Shown one piece after another: positions 1-7,598 of a DNA stretch of 13,176 bases. The stretch's first letter is position 1. The number at the start of each line of letters is the position of its first letter. Position numbers and translations under genes: made by a program. The notes beneath the pieces are model-generated. The model saw nothing but the letters and a program-made list of their open reading frames with translations, had not been told where the DNA came from and did not search any database. The DNA comes from Candidatus Poseidoniaceae archaeon. GTDB lineage: Archaea; Thermoplasmatota; Poseidoniia; Poseidoniales; Poseidoniaceae. The stretch covers positions 1 through 13,176 of the forward strand of contig JAQXFL010000166.1 of assembly GCA_029250345.1 (NCBI GenBank), given 5' to 3'.

Positions 1-136
1 CCGGCTGCCCTTCCGTATATTGGCCTTCAAACTGAATGACCAACCAAGCCGATAGGAACAAATGGAGTGCGATGAGGACGGTCCCCAAAATACGCACACT
101 ATCTCCTACACGGCTATGAGGGGGGCGTAGGGCCAT
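1..136 (-). CDS. Membrane protein, N-terminal fragment (truncated by window edge)
   Basis: An open frame begins at the ATG at 136-134 on the minus strand and stays open for 45 codons to the left edge, so only the N-terminus is visible. After a short basic stretch (MALRPPHSRVGDSVR) comes one hydrophobic segment at about residues 17-34 (ILGTVLIALHLFLSAWLV), which looks like a signal anchor or first membrane helix. The next residues (QFEGQYTEGQP) are polar and probably outside. The start lies 32 bases after the stop codon of the large secreted protein on the same strand, so the two may be co-transcribed. I see no convincing ribosome binding site. I do not recognise the family; the call rests on an open frame, a plausible start and the membrane segment. 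Confidence 0.5.
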   Translation of the reverse strand, partial: MALRPPHSRVGDSVRILGTVLIALHLFLSAWLVIQFEGQYTEGQP

Positions 137-168
137 GTTTTCCCCACGCGCCACTCGTACTTGAGCAA

Positions 169-3100
169 TCACTCTTCGTTCTCATCGCTGTCGTTGTCAC
201 GGCGGCTACCGGATACGACACCTGCAAGAACAATAATTGCAACCATAGAGATTGGAGATAAGAATGGCAAATCTAAGCCAGAATCATCCGCAAGATCTTC
301 TGCGGTCTGAGGCGAAGTATCGTCGCCACCGTCCGATCCAGATGGAGTTCCCGTTTCGGGTAGAGTGAGGTTGCTTACATCAACTCCAGCTTCAATCAAA
401 TCTTCTTCGATTGCTCCGAGGTCGTGGTCATCGACATTGACAATGTCGTTAATGGAAGTCGCTTCTTCCATGCCGTTGGTTACTGCGTTCGCATCAGCTC
501 CGGTTAGGTAGTGGATACTGAGTTGTGCTGGAGCATCGTCCATGTAGCCTTGAGTTTCTGGTCCAGCAAGGGTGTATGCGCCATCGTCGTTCATGACGTA
601 AACGCCAACACCGACCATAGCAGCATGTTCATCGCTCCACATTGGAGCCCACATGCCATCGTCGTAAGGGAATTCTTCGAACGGTTCAACGTCTTCAAGA
701 CGATCTTCAAGGTTCATACCGAATTGCTCGAGTACATCCTCAAGTCCAGAATCTGCAAGGGCTTCGATAACAGCCGCAACACGGTCGCTGACTTCATCGT
801 CTGATTCTTCAACCATCTCGCAATGCATTTCCGAAAGGTACGGGGTAGAAGCCCCGTCTTGAGTAAGTTCAGTCATGAGGCAATATTCGCCCACTTCAAG
901 GATGTCAATGTTGCCTTCCATCGAGTATGAGCTTTCTGACCCGTCAATAATCATCGTTCCTGATTCAAGTTGGTTTTGGTTCGGGTCCATCAGTGTGTAG
1001 GTTAATGTCGCGCCTCCGTAACTCGACCAGTCGTATACGGACATATCGTAGCGAAGACTCATTGGTTCATTTTCATACATCTGGGAATATCCTAATTCAG
1101 GACCAAGCCATTGTGAATTGCACATTTCGGATAATTCTACGAGTAGAGATGAGGTTCCTGTTTTGATGATTGAAGCAGTCATACACATGGTTGTTTCTCC
1201 GTACGTTGACGGGATGACGACGCCGCTGTCTTCGGACCAAGAAGTAGCCCACTCTGGGTTTGAATCGCACAACCAAGAGTTGCAGATTGTGGATTCAATC
1301 GATGAGAGTGGTGTTCCTGCATCATCAAAGACATTCATCTGGAGAGTGTAGTGGTTGAGAACGCCTTCATCTTCCAATGTTGGACAATCACCATTGCCGT
1401 CGTTGAGAGTTGTCCATTCTACTTCGCTTCCATCGTTGCAAGTGAACATCTTTGTCGAACCATCGGTAGGTGCTTCGTCTGATCCATCGCTGCAGGCGGA
1501 TTCGCCATCGTTCACTGATGTGAAACCAATTTCAGAGCCATCGTCGCAAGTAAACAATGCGGAATCGTCGTTTTGCATGACTGAAGTGTTACCTGAAAGA
1601 GCGGTCTGAACTGTAATGTTGTCTCCCCAGAAATGAAGATCTCCGGTGAGTTTTGCTGGAGCGTTTGCGGGACTAAAGCCCTCTACATACACCCAGTCCT
1701 GATTTAATGTCTTGCCTTCCATAGTATCGGTTACGGTGATGTCGACAGAACAGTAATCATTTTGTGGGCACATGTCTGCATCATCCATGATTGTGACGCC
1801 ATCGCCAACGGACCACACTTGGTCGCCAACGCTGCCGAATTCAACAAGGCTGCAATCGCCATCGGCAGGCATTCCGGGGTTTGAGCAGGTAACTGGTGCG
1901 TTACCATCAACTGATACTCGGACACTGACTGCAGCCCAATTGATGTCGGCGCCTTGGTTCATTGTAACATAGGCTAATTTGTCTTCATCACCTTCATTGT
2001 TTACAGCTTCTTCGGCGTTGAACGAATAGAGCATGAGGTCGCCTTCTGGCTCTGCTGAGCCGAAAAACGATTCGAGGCTGTCAGTAATATCTTCACCGAT
2101 GTCTTCAGCAACTTGTTCAGCAAACGCCTCTCCAGAGCCTGCAAGGACGTTGCCCATCATGAGGAACATCAATGGGTTTCCTGGTGGGCAGGTATCGCAA
2201 CTCTGGACTTGAGTGGTTAGGCCTTCACCATCACCGAGGTCAACAGTGAGTGTTTCTCCTTTAGAGAAATCGAATTCCCCGTACATCTCCATGTCGAAAT
2301 TACCCGATTCCGTTAGAGAATCAGATATTTCAAGGTCGAACTCACCAGCATCGAGGCCGAAGTCTTCAGTTGGAATACCATCAATTGAGAAAGAGTAGTC
2401 AACTGCGCCGGTATAATCACCAGTTAAGTCGCCACACTCGGATTCCCCGCATTCCCAGTAATAGTTATCATTAGCCGCAGACAAATCAACATAAATTGCA
2501 TTCGGCGAGCCGAGACGCCATTGTGAAGAAGAGTCTGTGATTGAATATCCCAGAGTGAGTTCAGTACTGAAATCAACAGGGAACTCCTCTCCGCCGCCTT
2601 CCAACAACACATCAATGTCGATGCCGACGAGAGCTGAAACATCCATGCTGAACTCCATGTCTGCTCCAATAAGGTTGTACGAATCATCAAGGTATTCTGT
2701 ATACATCATATCAACGGTCAAAACTTGTTCCAATGTTTGAACAATATCAATGTCAAAACTGGTCGGATCGGAACCAAAGTTTGTTTCTGACCAGTCAGTT
2801 TGAAGGATTGAATCGGCAAGAATGCCATGACGAAGGGTAACGTCATCGGTTCGACTCCAAACCGAAACATCGTTTCCGTTGTTGTCTTGAATTGTTTGTG
2901 GAGTAATATCTTCTGTGTGATGGACATAAACATTTGATGCACCGGTTTGCAATTGACCGATGATGAGGTTGAATCCAGCATCGTCTGCAGCGCCCATTAT
3001 TTCGCTTAGAATTTCAGGGACATCGAGGCCTGTGAAATTCTCAAGGTCTGTGTCAATACTGCTCCAATCGTATTCTACACCGTAGTAAAATTCAGATTCT

Positions 3101-3195
3101 TCAGTTGGGGTCGCACTTACGCTTCCGAGTGGCAAAAGAGATGCCAAGAGAAGGGTGGTCATGAGAAGGCTTGGCAAAGTACGGGCTATGTTCAT
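169..3195 (-). CDS. Large acidic secreted or surface-anchored protein (1008 aa)
   Basis: Visible features: an N-terminal signal peptide (residues 1-28, hydrophobic core LLMTTLLLASLLPLG, likely cleavage after SVSA); a long Asp/Glu-rich extracellular body; a CxxC (C333, C336) followed by a hydrophobic patch at about 337-355; an immunoglobulin-like or pilin-like stretch at about 418-515 with several cysteines; two short LDL-receptor-A-like acidic Cys repeats at about 548-574 and 584-612; a Gly/Ser/Asp/Thr linker at about 945-972; and a hydrophobic C-terminal segment at about 981-996, then Arg-Arg and an acidic tail. The linker, helix and Arg cluster resemble archaeal C-terminal anchoring or sorting signals, but no standard PGF motif is present. 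It is probably a cell-surface protein, possibly in binding or adhesion; no catalytic motif is visible. The ATG at 3195 directly precedes the signal peptide and has a TATA-like box about 25 nt upstream. The reading frame is certain; the function is unknown. Confidence 0.9.
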   Translation of the reverse strand: MNIARTLPSLLMTTLLLASLLPLGSVSATPTEESEFYYGVEYDWSSIDTDLENFTGLDVPEILSEIMGAADDAGFNLIIGQLQTGASNVYVHHTEDITPQTIQDNNGNDVSVWSRTDDVTLRHGILADSILQTDWSETNFGSDPTSFDIDIVQTLEQVLTVDMMYTEYLDDSYNLIGADMEFSMDVSALVGIDIDVLLEGGGEEFPVDFSTELTLGYSITDSSSQWRLGSPNAIYVDLSAANDNYYWECGESECGDLTGDYTGAVDYSFSIDGIPTEDFGLDAGEFDLEISDSLTESGNFDMEMYGEFDFSKGETLTVDLGDGEGLTTQVQSCDTCPPGNPLMFLMMGNVLAGSGEAFAEQVAEDIGEDITDSLESFFGSAEPEGDLMLYSFNAEEAVNNEGDEDKLAYVTMNQGADINWAAVSVRVSVDGNAPVTCSNPGMPADGDCSLVEFGSVGDQVWSVGDGVTIMDDADMCPQNDYCSVDITVTDTMEGKTLNQDWVYVEGFSPANAPAKLTGDLHFWGDNITVQTALSGNTSVMQNDDSALFTCDDGSEIGFTSVNDGESACSDGSDEAPTDGSTKMFTCNDGSEVEWTTLNDGNGDCPTLEDEGVLNHYTLQMNVFDDAGTPLSSIESTICNSWLCDSNPEWATSWSEDSGVVIPSTYGETTMCMTASIIKTGTSSLLVELSEMCNSQWLGPELGYSQMYENEPMSLRYDMSVYDWSSYGGATLTYTLMDPNQNQLESGTMIIDGSESSYSMEGNIDILEVGEYCLMTELTQDGASTPYLSEMHCEMVEESDDEVSDRVAAVIEALADSGLEDVLEQFGMNLEDRLEDVEPFEEFPYDDGMWAPMWSDEHAAMVGVGVYVMNDDGAYTLAGPETQGYMDDAPAQLSIHYLTGADANAVTNGMEEATSINDIVNVDDHDLGAIEEDLIEAGVDVSNLTLPETGTPSGSDGGDDTSPQTAEDLADDSGLDLPFLSPISMVAIIVLAGVVSGSRRDNDSDENEE
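1360..1554 (-). repeat. Two tandem LDL-receptor-A-like acidic Cys repeats inside the surface protein
   Basis: Within the 1008-residue protein, residues 548-574 and 584-612 share the pattern F-T-C-[DN]-D-G-S-E-[IV], then a [VL]-N-D-G turn, a second Cys, and an acidic end (SDGSDE in the first copy, TLEDEG in the second). The first cysteines, C550 and C586, are 36 residues apart. The pattern recalls the end of LDL-receptor class A modules (CDG...DC.DGSDE), which bind calcium, but these units have only two cysteines each. Calcium binding is inference. Confidence 0.55.
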
Positions 3196-3215
3196 AAATA
3201 GCCCTAAATGTTACA

Positions 3216-3225
3216 GAATATGAAA
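3216..3225 (-). promoter_or_regulatory. Putative TATA box of the surface protein gene (leaderless start)
   Basis: On the minus strand the A/T-rich TTTCATATTC is centred about 25 nt before the ATG at 3195. In archaea the TATA box lies about 26 nt before the transcription start, so transcription would start at or next to the ATG, giving a leaderless mRNA. No Shine-Dalgarno sequence is present. Confidence 0.4.
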
Positions 3226-3260
3226 CTATTGCCAACGGGCAGCCAAGCAAAATGGCAGAA

Positions 3261-3854
3261 TTATGCTTCTTTCCGGTTTGCTCGACACACTTCAACAAAA
3301 TTCTCAAACATCTCTTTGCCGAATTCTGAATCATTGACCTCTGGATGGAATTGGAGGCCAAATCGGTCCCCCTTTTCGTTCTCCATGCCCTGAACTTGGC
3401 ATGATGGGCTCTTAGCGGTTACAAAGAAACCCTCGGGAACGACGTGCACTTCGTCGTTGTGCGACTCCCATACGGTCTGTGTTGGGGCTGTGTTGGCAAA
3501 AATCTTGCCACCATCGTTTTGCAACTCAATCTCCATAGCGCCAAATTCTGGAATTGGAGATTCTCGAGCGTCACCGCCGTAATGTCGGGCCATGAACTGA
3601 TGGCCGGCACAAATACCGAGAATTGGAATGTCGAGATCAAGATAGGCCCCACAATTTCCCAATTCTCCAGTGAGTCCAACCCGTGCCGCGCCTCCAGAAA
3701 GAATGATTCCGTCCAGTTGGCGAAGTTCATCGACTGGTGTTGTGTTATCGATAATTTGTGTATCCACTTTCAGATAGCGAAGCATTCTCCACTCTCTGTG
3801 AGTCCATTGCCCGCCATTGTCAACGACATCGATTACGAGTGGTTTACCATCCAT
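3261..3854 (-). CDS. guaAA: GMP synthase subunit A (glutamine amidotransferase), 197 aa
   Basis: Class I glutamine amidotransferase that hydrolyses glutamine and passes ammonia to the separate ATP-pyrophosphatase subunit, which turns XMP into GMP. In archaea the two halves are usually separate proteins, and this length (197 aa) fits the lone glutaminase subunit. Numbered from the chosen start, the N-terminus carries the typical VIDVVDNGGQWTHR, the oxyanion strand LSGGAAR, the nucleophile elbow GICAGHQ (Cys82), the GuaA-like WESHNDEV, and FHPEV with catalytic His170 and Glu172. The frame is open 30 codons further upstream, but the ATG at 3854 is chosen because it matches the family's N-terminus and is preceded by AGGTGA four bases upstream. 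The synthetase subunit is not in this window. The gene is divergent from the FAD protein (102 bp between starts) and 65 bp upstream of the surface protein gene on the same strand. Confidence 0.9.
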   Translation of the reverse strand: MDGKPLVIDVVDNGGQWTHREWRMLRYLKVDTQIIDNTTPVDELRQLDGIILSGGAARVGLTGELGNCGAYLDLDIPILGICAGHQFMARHYGGDARESPIPEFGAMEIELQNDGGKIFANTAPTQTVWESHNDEVHVVPEGFFVTAKSPSCQVQGMENEKGDRFGLQFHPEVNDSEFGKEMFENFVEVCRANRKEA

Positions 3855-3858
3855 ACGC

Positions 3859-3864
3859 TCACCT
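3859..3864 (-). promoter_or_regulatory. Shine-Dalgarno site of guaAA
   Basis: The minus-strand sequence CAGGTGAGCGT lies directly before the ATG at 3854. AGGTGA matches the archaeal GGTGA consensus at a normal short distance, which decides this start over the ATG 30 codons upstream. Confidence 0.6.
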
Positions 3865-3956
3865 GTAGTTCTGCGTGTATGGTCGAACAGCCATGAACAT
3901 GCCGCCCCAAATAATTCAGAGAATGGTTTGATGTTGCAGAACATTCAGCAGCAGTT

Positions 3957-5093
3957 ATGGCGCGAGTTGTTGTTGTTGGCGCAGGTCTTGCCGGTCTAGC
4001 ATGCGCTCTCGAAGCAACAACTGCTGGACACCATGTTGTCATTTTGGAGCGTTCTGCAAGAATTGGGGGGCGGGGCACCACACAGAACTTTGATGGTTTT
4101 CCACTCGGTTTTGGACCCCATCTGTTTTGTAAAAAAGGCCCATTCCATGACCTTGTTCGCAAACTGAGCAGAGTGAAGTTGACTTCGTCCCCTTTGCAAC
4201 TTCACAGAGTCGAAGTTGTCAAGCATGGCATTGTTCGACCAGTTGACGATGTTAAAGCGTCCATCCTTGCCAAGAAAATTCTCCGTGGTGGAGACATGGA
4301 TGAACGAATTGTTCGAGCTGCACAATTCTTGTCCACTTGGGACATAAGCCAAACTTCAGAACGGTATGTTGCGCTGCAGAAAAATAAACTTCTTGTCTCC
4401 AATGAAGGATGGTCGGGGATGGTTGGAAGAATGGCCGCTGCGCTCGATGAAGTCGGAGTTTTCATCGAATGTGGTCTGCATGTGGATAAAATTGAGACGG
4501 GTAAGGTTCATCTTACCGATGGCAGAGAGATTGAAACGGATGTCATTGTTCTTGCCTGTGGGCCCGCAGCAGCGAGAAAATTAGTCCGAATTATTGACGA
4601 TGAAAAAACCAAAGAAGTTTTCTCACCTCTACAAAGAACGACTGCCAGTTTCATTGAGGTTGGTCTCGACTCAAAATCCCTGGCCGGCCGTCAAGCAGTG
4701 ATAGATGTCGACAACCAATTTGCAATATTAGACTACAGAGCCATACAACCACGTTTGGGGCTCGAAGGGAGTCACCTGTCGGCGGTTGCTGTGGGCGGTC
4801 TTGAAGCAGACCCTGGCGAGACACGGTTCGCTTCTCAAGAAGAGCGGTTGGCGGCATTGAGCACATTCTTGGATCAAAGAGCATCCGGTTGGAAAGAGCA
4901 CATCGTACAACTTTCCGAACAAGCCAAAATTACCATCCTTGACGCTCACGAATACCGCATACCTCAGCAAGCATTTGCCGACAATGGCGTTCTGTTTGCC
5001 GGTTCATGGGTCGAAAGCGAGCATCGGCTCGCAGATGCTGCGGTCGAAACCGGTCGGGCTGCCGGGCGTTCGGTTTCATCGGCCCAAGATTGA
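3957..5093 (+). CDS. FAD-dependent amine oxidase / phytoene desaturase-like oxidoreductase (378 aa)
   Basis: Residues 4-33 form a dinucleotide-binding Rossmann unit (VVVGAGLAGLACALEA, then VVILERS), followed by GGRG, the pattern of the NAD(P)-binding-8 / flavin amine oxidase / phytoene desaturase superfamily. Further on, DVIVLACGP at about residues 196-204 is the usual second FAD-contacting strand. The C-terminus has FAGSWVESEHRLADAAVETG, the typical last FAD-binding element (GD/GS...SL.GA..SG). At 378 residues it is shorter than carotenoid desaturases and has no membrane helix, so it is a soluble flavoprotein. The substrate cannot be read from sequence; isoprenoid, carotenoid or amine substrates are all possible. 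The ATG at 3957 is immediately before the Rossmann strand. The exonuclease III gene follows 32 bp downstream on the same strand and they may form one transcript. Confidence 0.8.
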   Translation: MARVVVVGAGLAGLACALEATTAGHHVVILERSARIGGRGTTQNFDGFPLGFGPHLFCKKGPFHDLVRKLSRVKLTSSPLQLHRVEVVKHGIVRPVDDVKASILAKKILRGGDMDERIVRAAQFLSTWDISQTSERYVALQKNKLLVSNEGWSGMVGRMAAALDEVGVFIECGLHVDKIETGKVHLTDGREIETDVIVLACGPAAARKLVRIIDDEKTKEVFSPLQRTTASFIEVGLDSKSLAGRQAVIDVDNQFAILDYRAIQPRLGLEGSHLSAVAVGGLEADPGETRFASQEERLAALSTFLDQRASGWKEHIVQLSEQAKITILDAHEYRIPQQAFADNGVLFAGSWVESEHRLADAAVETGRAAGRSVSSAQD

Positions 5094-5125
5094 ACACTTA
5101 TCCACTGCCAACTCTTGGGCGTTAC

Positions 5126-5905
5126 ATGCGATTCGTATCATGGAACGTCAACGGTATCCGGGCTGCAATTCGAAAAGGAATTGATGATTATTTCGAATCG
5201 CTGGATGCTGATATTGTTATGCTACAGGAAGTACGCGCTCTTCCAGAACAATTGCCCAAAGGATGGAACTGGCCTAAAGGATACGAAGTTCACATGCACT
5301 GTGCTGAGAAAAAGGGGTATTCAGGTGTTGCAACGCTTTCGAGAGAAGCAATCAAAACAGTTGAGACCGGAATGAACGGTTCTGTTGATACGGGGGATTC
5401 AGAAGGGCGTGTTCTGATTACAGAACATCAAGGGTTCACCTGCATCAACACCTATCTACCAAGCGGCTCAAACAAACAAGAACGGCAAGAGTTCAAGGAA
5501 GCATGGATGGATGAATGGAGGGCTTTTCTTGCCCCGTATCTCAAAATGGAAGCGCCCGTCATTGTATGCGGCGACCTTAACATCGCTCATACCGAAGACG
5601 ACATCTGGAACGCAAAAGGCAATGCCAAATCAAGTGGTTTCTTACCGCAGGAGCGTGAATGGTTCACACAGTTACTGGCTGATGGTTGGAGCGATGCCTT
5701 CCGAAACCATGTTGGAGAAGGGGAGAAAATCTACTCATGGTGGTCAAACAGAGGACAAGCACGTGCGCTAAACCGTGGTTGGCGTATTGATTATTTCCTA
5801 CTGAATGAGGCTGCAAAGAACATGGTCTCCGACGTGAGCATTGTGCGACAGGGGGGCATTGATGTCTCCGACCATGCACCTGTCATCTTAGACTTAAACT
5901 TCTAA
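5126..5905 (+). CDS. xthA: Exonuclease III / AP endonuclease family (259 aa)
   Basis: Endonuclease/exonuclease/phosphatase fold enzyme that cleaves DNA 5' of abasic sites in base-excision repair. The full set of active-site residues is present: Asn7 in FVSWNVNGIRA, Glu35 in MLQEVRA, Tyr110 in NTYLPSG, Asp150 and Asn152 in CGDLNIAH, Asp222 in WRIDYFLLN, and Asp249-His250 in VSDHAPV. YSGVATLS at 65-72 is also typical. The length agrees with bacterial and archaeal exonuclease III (about 255-270). The frame is open 40 codons further upstream, but that part overlaps the end of the flavoprotein gene and does not resemble the family, so the ATG at 5126 (MRFVSWNVNG) is chosen. The stop overlaps the stop of the convergent Pcc1-like gene. 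Specificity (AP endonuclease versus 3'-5' exonuclease) is inferred from the family. Confidence 0.93.
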   Translation: MRFVSWNVNGIRAAIRKGIDDYFESLDADIVMLQEVRALPEQLPKGWNWPKGYEVHMHCAEKKGYSGVATLSREAIKTVETGMNGSVDTGDSEGRVLITEHQGFTCINTYLPSGSNKQERQEFKEAWMDEWRAFLAPYLKMEAPVIVCGDLNIAHTEDDIWNAKGNAKSSGFLPQEREWFTQLLADGWSDAFRNHVGEGEKIYSWWSNRGQARALNRGWRIDYFLLNEAAKNMVSDVSIVRQGGIDVSDHAPVILDLNF

Positions 5906-6123
5906 GCACTCTCTTCAATGTCTGCTAGGTCGACCAAAAGAGCATCGACAATATCACGCAATTCCTGCAACTTCGAATGCTGAACAACGACTGAAACGAG
6001 TGTTTCTCCATCCTCTTCTTGAGAGAATGTTTCACAGTGAGGGCGATCTGCAGCGGCAAGAATACGCTGAGCCATAAGTGCTGTTCCAGACCATTGGATT
6101 GTCGCTTCATGTGATTCGACCAT
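5902..6123 (-). CDS. pcc1: KEOPS complex subunit Pcc1-like protein (73 aa)
   Basis: Pcc1 is the small dimerising subunit of KEOPS, which with Kae1, Bud32 and Cgi121 makes the t6A modification of ANN-decoding tRNAs in archaea. The 73-residue protein has the expected size and order: an N-terminal strand (ATIQW), a helix with AQRILAAADRP, an acidic loop, a strand (LVSVVVQH), and a final helix (KLQELRDIVDALLVDLADIEES) that matches the usual (D)xxxLRaxxNsxLR region loosely. The frame continues open upstream but would then lie wholly antisense to hflX, so the ATG at 6123 is used; a TATA-like box about 24 nt before it supports this start. No other KEOPS gene is in the window. Similarity is of the general fold-pattern kind, so the family call is moderate. 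Confidence 0.65.
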   Translation of the reverse strand: MVESHEATIQWSGTALMAQRILAAADRPHCETFSQEEDGETLVSVVVQHSKLQELRDIVDALLVDLADIEESA

Positions 6124-6131
6124 GTAGCCTG

Positions 6132-6140
6132 GTAGAGGTG
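6132..6140 (+). promoter_or_regulatory. Shine-Dalgarno site of hflX
   Basis: AGAGGTG on the plus strand ends seven to eight bases before the ATG at 6148 and fits the anti-Shine-Dalgarno end of archaeal 16S rRNA. It favours 6148 over the later in-frame ATGs at 6154 and 6172, and means hflX has a transcribed leader whose promoter must lie inside pcc1. Confidence 0.5.
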
Positions 6141-6143
6141 GGC

Positions 6144-6149
6144 TATTAT
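6144..6149 (-). promoter_or_regulatory. Putative TATA box of pcc1, overlapping the hflX start codon
   Basis: Minus-strand ATAATA (inside CATAATAG) is centred about 24 nt before the pcc1 ATG at 6123, the spacing expected for a leaderless archaeal transcript. The same bases include the first two bases of the hflX ATG at 6148. Confidence 0.4.
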
Positions 6150-7578
6150 GAGGATGACCCGTCGCAGTGGCATGGCGAAGACGAACGAAAGTGATCCAGT
6201 CTTTGCCGGCACAGGCGGTGTTGTGCTCGGAGAAGCACGCACCGACCACGAAGGACGAAAGGCAATACTGTTGGTTCGTGACAATGAAAATACTGCCGAA
6301 TTTGTAGCATTGGTTGCAACAATGGGCATTACGATTGTCGAAACGCTGCACCAAGCAGGGCAACCCGACCCTCGGGGTTATTTTGGAAAAGGTCGACTCC
6401 AAGATGTAGCCGACGAACTTTCGAGTCGAATAGGCGCTCACCCATGGCAGGGAGTTGATCTTGTTCTTTTGCACACCAATGCTTCACCGCGTCAACTTGT
6501 TGGTGTCAGCGAAGGCGTGCAAATTGAAGTTTGGGACCGCGTTCGATTGCTCCTATCGTTGTTCACATCACACGCCTCATCGCTTGAAGCAAGGACTCAA
6601 GTTCGAATCGCTCGAATGCAAAGCGACCGTACCGTACTCCGTGAACTTGCAAACCAGCAGACTACCGGTGAAAGAGCGGGGTATGGTGGCGGCGGTATCA
6701 CCGCTTTACAAGCGACCATCGCTAACATTAATCGTGAACTCGTACACTTGAGAAAGCGTCAAAGAAAGCATGCTATTGCTCAATCTGAGCGGAGAAAACA
6801 ACGGTCTCGCGGCGGGGCGATGACCGTAGGCCTCGCCGGATATACAAATGCAGGAAAATCAAGTCTCTTTCTTGCCTTATCTGGAAAGGAAGTGCTGGTC
6901 AAGGACAAACTCTTCTCGACATTGGAAACCACAATTGGCCGCATGGAAGCGAGTCCGCGGGTCCTTCTCGCTGACACCATCGGTTTCATCGACCACCTTC
7001 CCAGCTCAACTCTCGATGCGTTTCGAGCAACATTAGCAGAGGCATTGGAAAGCGACTTGTTGCTGATTCTAGCAGATGCAAGCGACAAACCGGAAGAATT
7101 GGAGCGTAAGCTATTCACCTCAAGAAATGAAGTATTTACCCGATTTTATGGAGAAGAAATTGATGAGGAGTTTCCTTGGAAATCCTCAGACACTTCCGTA
7201 GTCAATCACGTGTTGACCGTTCTTACGAAAATCGACCAAGCGAGTGAAGCACAGTTGGAAGAAGCCGTCGCAACCGTTGCTGCTCTTGGACTACCGGATC
7301 CGATACTCATCTCCTCACATTCTGGCAAAGGAATGCAGAAACTGAAGGATTCAATTCTCTGGCATTTGTTCGGCCCTCCAACGGATTTACTCTTACTTCC
7401 CGTTCCAGCGGAAGGCGGGCGAGCAGTCGAAGGTCTTGTTTCAGATGTCTACGATTCGGGTCTCGTCTCGAACAGAATCAACCATGATGATGGTATCGTG
7501 GAAATGCGCGTATGGATACATGAACATGCTCTTGCCAGGTTACTCGCTCATTCGAAGCATCGCATTGAAGTGAAGTAG
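6148..7578 (+). CDS. hflX: HflX-type GTPase (476 aa)
   Basis: Translation-factor-class GTPase related to HflX, which binds the large ribosomal subunit and in bacteria rescues or splits stalled ribosomes. The N-terminal HflX domain (about residues 38-165) includes GYFGKGRLQDVADEL, the usual GKGK/R-type element, and VDLVLLHTNASPRQ. A basic coiled linker spans 180-220. The G domain shows G1 GYTNAGKSS (231-239), a switch I equivalent FSTLETTIGRM, G3 DTIGF (276-280), G4 TKID (360-363) and a G5-like ISSHSGKG (388-395). The linker motif usual in HflX (GPGE...LE.DRR) is degenerate here (GERAGYGGGGITALQ). The protein is longer than many archaeal HflX proteins, with a small acidic insert at about 333-350. 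The start is at 6148 because of the Shine-Dalgarno site. It is followed after 20 bp by a membrane protein gene. Confidence 0.9.
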   Translation: MRMTRRSGMAKTNESDPVFAGTGGVVLGEARTDHEGRKAILLVRDNENTAEFVALVATMGITIVETLHQAGQPDPRGYFGKGRLQDVADELSSRIGAHPWQGVDLVLLHTNASPRQLVGVSEGVQIEVWDRVRLLLSLFTSHASSLEARTQVRIARMQSDRTVLRELANQQTTGERAGYGGGGITALQATIANINRELVHLRKRQRKHAIAQSERRKQRSRGGAMTVGLAGYTNAGKSSLFLALSGKEVLVKDKLFSTLETTIGRMEASPRVLLADTIGFIDHLPSSTLDAFRATLAEALESDLLLILADASDKPEELERKLFTSRNEVFTRFYGEEIDEEFPWKSSDTSVVNHVLTVLTKIDQASEAQLEEAVATVAALGLPDPILISSHSGKGMQKLKDSILWHLFGPPTDLLLLPVPAEGGRAVEGLVSDVYDSGLVSNRINHDDGIVEMRVWIHEHALARLLAHSKHRIEVK

Positions 7579-7598
7579 GTCGGCTTCCTACCACCTCT

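Noticed and set aside
2424..2981. Antisense and out-of-frame open frames within the surface protein gene
   Set aside because: They lie inside a 1008-codon frame with a signal peptide and clear domain features, and show no independent start signal or recognisable motif.
3855..3944. 30-residue N-terminal extension of GMP synthase subunit A
   Set aside because: It is not part of the family and the internal ATG at 3854 has a good AGGTGA site.
3855..3956. Divergent region between guaAA and the flavoprotein gene
   Set aside because: It is A/T-rich (AAATAATT at 3909-3916) and could carry a promoter, but no box sits at a convincing distance from either start, so no site is called.
5006..5125. Possible 40-residue N-terminal extension of exonuclease III
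   Set aside because: It overlaps the coding end of the flavoprotein gene and looks nothing like the family; MRFVSWNVNG at 5126 is the normal N-terminus.
6124..6474. Long upstream extension of the pcc1 frame (190 codons in total)
   Set aside because: The extra part is antisense to the well-supported hflX N-terminal domain and exceeds the Pcc1 family length.
7574..7593. Short hairpin at the hflX stop (GTAGG, 7-nt loop, CCTAC)
   Set aside because: The stem is only five pairs with no T run after it, and the next gene starts 20 bp on; it is not a credible terminator.
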